From positions 34,766,425 to 34,830,424 of the forward strand of contig CM075771.1 in NCBI GenBank assembly GCA_037974665.1: a stretch of DNA of 64,000 nucleotides, in the 5' to 3' direction. Origin of the DNA: Ehretia macrophylla. Taxonomy: Eukaryota; Streptophyta; Magnoliopsida; Boraginales; Ehretiaceae. The notes below the pieces were generated by a model. That model was not told the origin of the DNA. It did no database searches and saw nothing but the letters and a program-made list of their open reading frames with translations. Positions 61,375-64,000 of the stretch are shown piece by piece. The position numbers and the translations under genes are program-made. Each line of letters begins with the position of its first letter. Positions within the stretch are counted from its first letter, which is position 1.

Positions 61375-61414
61375 ATGCGTGCAGGAGCTTGTGCATTGCA
61401 ACAGACCCTCACAT

Positions 61415-61445
<31 letters not shown>

Positions 61446-64000
61446 CAGCTTAGCAAGGAGGAGGGGACACGCACAGGTCACCCCTCTCCATGTGGCTGCA
61501 ATCTTACTCACCGCAAGAGTAAGTCTACTCAAAAGGGCTTGTCTCAAATCTCAACCTCATCATCATCATCATCATCATCAAGCTTCACACACAGTTCAAT
61601 GTCGAGCTTTAGAGCTTTGTTTCAACGTAGCTCTCAATAGGCTACCAACCATTCCAGGTCCACTTCTGCATGGCCAACCTTCTTTATCTAATGCATTAAT
61701 TGCAGCACTCAAGAGAGCACAAGCGCATCAAAGAAGGGGTTGCATAGAGCATCAACAACAACAGCCACTTTTAGCTGTTAAGGTTGAATTGGAACAGCTC
61801 ATTTTGTCTATCTTAGATGACCCTAGTGTTAGTAGGGTTATGAGAGAGGCTGGTTTCTCCAGCACTGCAGTGAAAAACAGCCTTGAAGACTCTTCGGTTG
61901 TTTCTTCTGTTTTTCAGTGCTATAATAATAGCTCTGGTGGTATTTACTCCACACCGAGCTCACCACCAAATGATCAAGCACATCGAGAGCTCATAAACCC
62001 TAGCAGCTTTTGGCATTCGCATCTTTCTTCTTACTCTTCTGAGCAAAACCCTCTTCTCTTTTCGCCTCAGAAGAGAGTTTCAATCAACCCCATCACAGAT
62101 ATAGCTTCTGTGAAGGAAGATATCGAGTTGGTAGTTGAAGTTTTGCTAAGCAAGAAGAGAAAGAACACTGTCATAGTTGGTGATTCTTTGTCCATAACCG
62201 AAGGTCTTGTTGCAGAACTCATGGGTAAAGTTGAGAGAGGTGATATTCCTGATGAATTGAAATCTGTTCATTTCATCAAGTTTCAGTTCACAGCAGCACC
62301 ACTTAGGTTCATGAAGAAAGAAGAAGTTGAGCTGAACATTTCAGACCTGAAAAGAAAGGTGGAATCACTTGCATCAGCTGGAGGGGGTGTCATTATCTAC
62401 ACAGGTGATTTGAAATGGACAGTTGACTCTAGTGAGAGAGATGATGGAGATTCATGTTACTCCATTAATGAAGCTCCTGGTTATAGCCCAGTTGACCACT
62501 TGGTTGCAGAAATAGGAAGGTTGATATCATTCTACAGCACTACAAACACAAGGGTTTGGTTAATGGCTACTGCAAATTACCAGACTTACATTAAGTGTCA
62601 AATGAAACAACCTCCTCTTGACATTAAATGGGCTCTTCAACCTGTTTCTGTTCCATCAGGTGGATTAGGGTTGAGTCTTAATGCTACAAGGTGAGCAATA
62701 TTTTTTCTTCAACCTCTTCTTCTATCACTATGTTTATTTATTTATTTATTTATTACTTTCAACTCCCATAATTTTGATATATTAATTGTTGTTTAAAGAG
62801 AATGAATTTACTTATAACAATATATTATTATGATCGAGATTTAACGGTTATGAACTGTTAATAAAGTTATGATACAATGACGTAAAGAAGTTATGATTGT
62901 TTGATATGTTCATAATAACATTACGACGTTGTAAACTATTAATAAAGTTATAGTAAACAATTTATAATTATTGGATCCTGCTTCATAACATGACGAGGAG
63001 ATACTCACATTATTTAATTCTCATCAATGTGTACTTTGTAGTAAAACCATATATGGTGAGTGATCATAAAAGCTGTTTTTTTTTTTTTTTGGTACTTTCT
63101 GTTGTTAAGCCTTGTGTCTGAACAAGTGCAGGACTTTGGCACAGCTTAAAAAGTAAGGTTAAACAAGACAGATGTTTCCTGTCATGCTTGTTTTCTGCAT
63201 CCTTTGTCTGGATGTGTTTGAAAGACAATAATGAAAAAAGATGGATACAATGTCCAATTTGTGATCTTGGGTTTGCTTTTTGTTCCAAGCATGTTGAAAT
63301 TCTTTCGTTTTATAGCTTTATTTATTGATTTTTTAATATAAGGGAGAGCTTAGGATGTTAACTTTCAAAATCGATTTCGAGATTTCTCATAATTACTTTC
63401 TTTTTGACTTGTGAGAAACCGACATTCACTACAAGAGTTGTCAAATTTTGAATTCTTGACGCGTTTTCAAGTTGAAAAAATTGAAATAATTGAAGTGAGT
63501 CTTCCATTTACCTTTTTTGTTGGTTCCGGCAATGAAAGATATTCTCATCACTTTTTGCCGAGAATTTTGGTCTTTTTGTCATGTAGGCTTGTTGACGTTT
63601 TGGTAATAGCTATGATATATTCAACTAATTGAGATTCATTTTGTCCGCTAAAAGTGTTGGTTCGCAAATTAAAAGTTTTGAGTTCAAGCTCTTTTTAATT
63701 GACTTGATATTTGTATTAAAATGTAAAATCCATTATCGTTCCTAATTAGGATAAGTTTGTCGTCATTGAAAAAATAAAGACTCATTTCTTCACACGAGAA
63801 ATCAAAGATCAACATTGACCTCTAAGGATCGGACTAGGAATATCAGATTCCTCTTTTGTTTGTTTGATTTATCCAAATACTATAGATGAGATATATGTAA
63901 AGTAATAGTATATACTGTGACTTTCTTTTGTTTTTTACCCGGTTCACCACGTGGGTGGTGGTGTCCAGGGTTAAAGGAACCCTTGCAGGCTCCAAGAAGA
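61375..64000 (+). CDS. SMXL5: SMAX1-LIKE protein, SMXL4/5 type (first exon and part of intron 1; cut by window end)
   Basis: Clp-ATPase-like nuclear repressor family. Exon 1 is 61375-62690 (438 codons plus 2 nt), then a GTGAGC donor. It starts [17 protein letters not shown], close to SMXL4/5 MRTGGYTVQQTLTTEAA. The double Clp-N domain covers about residues 8-170 ([45 protein letters not shown]). A degenerate P-loop [12 protein letters not shown] lies near residue 268, and FTGDLKWTV-like (YTGDLKWTV) and [16 protein letters not shown] follow as in the family. In Arabidopsis SMXL4/5 promote phloem formation, apparently outside strigolactone signalling; the part that would show the RGKT degron state is beyond the window. 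The in-frame GTG at 61372 is not the start. A (CAT)n tract encodes seven His. An acceptor may lie at 63969 (TCCAG), but this is unproven. Confidence 0.93.
62691..63969 (+). other. Intron 1 of the SMXL gene (3' limit uncertain)
   Basis: Starts GTGAGC. No coding region inside. At 63427 CACTACAAGAGTTGTC resembles a CACTA terminus, but no partner end is in the window. If the TCCAG ending at 63969 is the acceptor, exon 2 would begin in frame as Arg-Val-Lys-Gly-Thr; the true acceptor may be beyond 64000. Confidence 0.5.

Noticed and set aside
63427-63442. CACTACAAGAGTTGTC as a CACTA transposon end in the SMXL intron
   Set aside because: Only one end is present, with no sub-terminal repeats or partner in the window.
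1-64000. tRNA, rRNA or CRISPR features
   Set aside because: No tRNA arm motifs, rRNA segments or regularly spaced repeat-spacer array were seen; the tandem repeats present are simple or transposon-derived.

Overview
The window is nuclear DNA of a flowering plant, almost certainly a core eudicot. It is AT-rich, has GT-AG introns, and is crowded with plant transposon types (MULE, CACTA, hAT, Tourist/Harbinger MITEs, TRIMs, an LTR-retrotransposon remnant). The species cannot be fixed from the sequence.

Only three host genes can be supported, all at the edges. (1) 123-10586 (+): the last 23 coding exons of DNA ligase IV (LIG4), from just before the catalytic lysine to the stop; the 5' exons lie outside the window. 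One exon is 7 nt long, and two introns look U12-type. (2) 11424-15280 (-): a complete five-exon bHLH gene of the bHLH35 type, convergent with LIG4, with a 2.6-kb last intron. (3) 61375-64000 (+): first exon and start of intron 1 of a SMAX1-LIKE 4/5 gene, cut by the window end. From memory of the Arabidopsis map, LIG4, bHLH35 and SMXL5 are At5g57160, At5g57150 and At5g57130, so this is a conserved gene neighbourhood. Here the bHLH35-SMXL5 interval has been stretched to about 46 kb, and the gene expected between them (At5g57140, a purple acid phosphatase) is not visible.

The interval 15.5-61 kb is transposon territory. Its main occupant is a 6.3-kb Mutator-like element (22738-29038) with terminal inverted repeats of about 180 bp and a perfect 9-bp target duplication. 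It carries two convergent genes: a multi-exon MuDR-type transposase broken by several stops and frameshifts, and an apparently intact 110-aa GRF-zinc-finger/coiled-coil/membrane protein. Other elements with boundaries and target duplications visible in the sequence are a 3.06-kb CACTA-like element (46898-49958), hAT elements (20851-22255; 43890-44109), MULE-type MITEs (29078-29193; 35086-35546; probably 50285-50739), Tourist-type MITEs (9217-9542 inside a LIG4 intron; 53979-54427), and two TRIMs of one family in opposite orientation (17457-17961; 56829-57295). 53.87-57.61 kb is a nested cluster, followed by a second, uninterrupted and inverted copy of the host element (58525-59086). The remaining long stretches (29.2-31.6, 31.8-33.1, 35.6-43.5, 44.1-46.6, 50.8-53.8, 59.1-60.9 kb) are AT-rich and hold no gene I can support.

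The three host genes do not form a pathway. LIG4 seals double-strand breaks with XRCC4 in non-homologous end joining, bHLH35 is a transcription factor, and SMXL4/5 proteins act in phloem development. Their link is shared chromosomal position.
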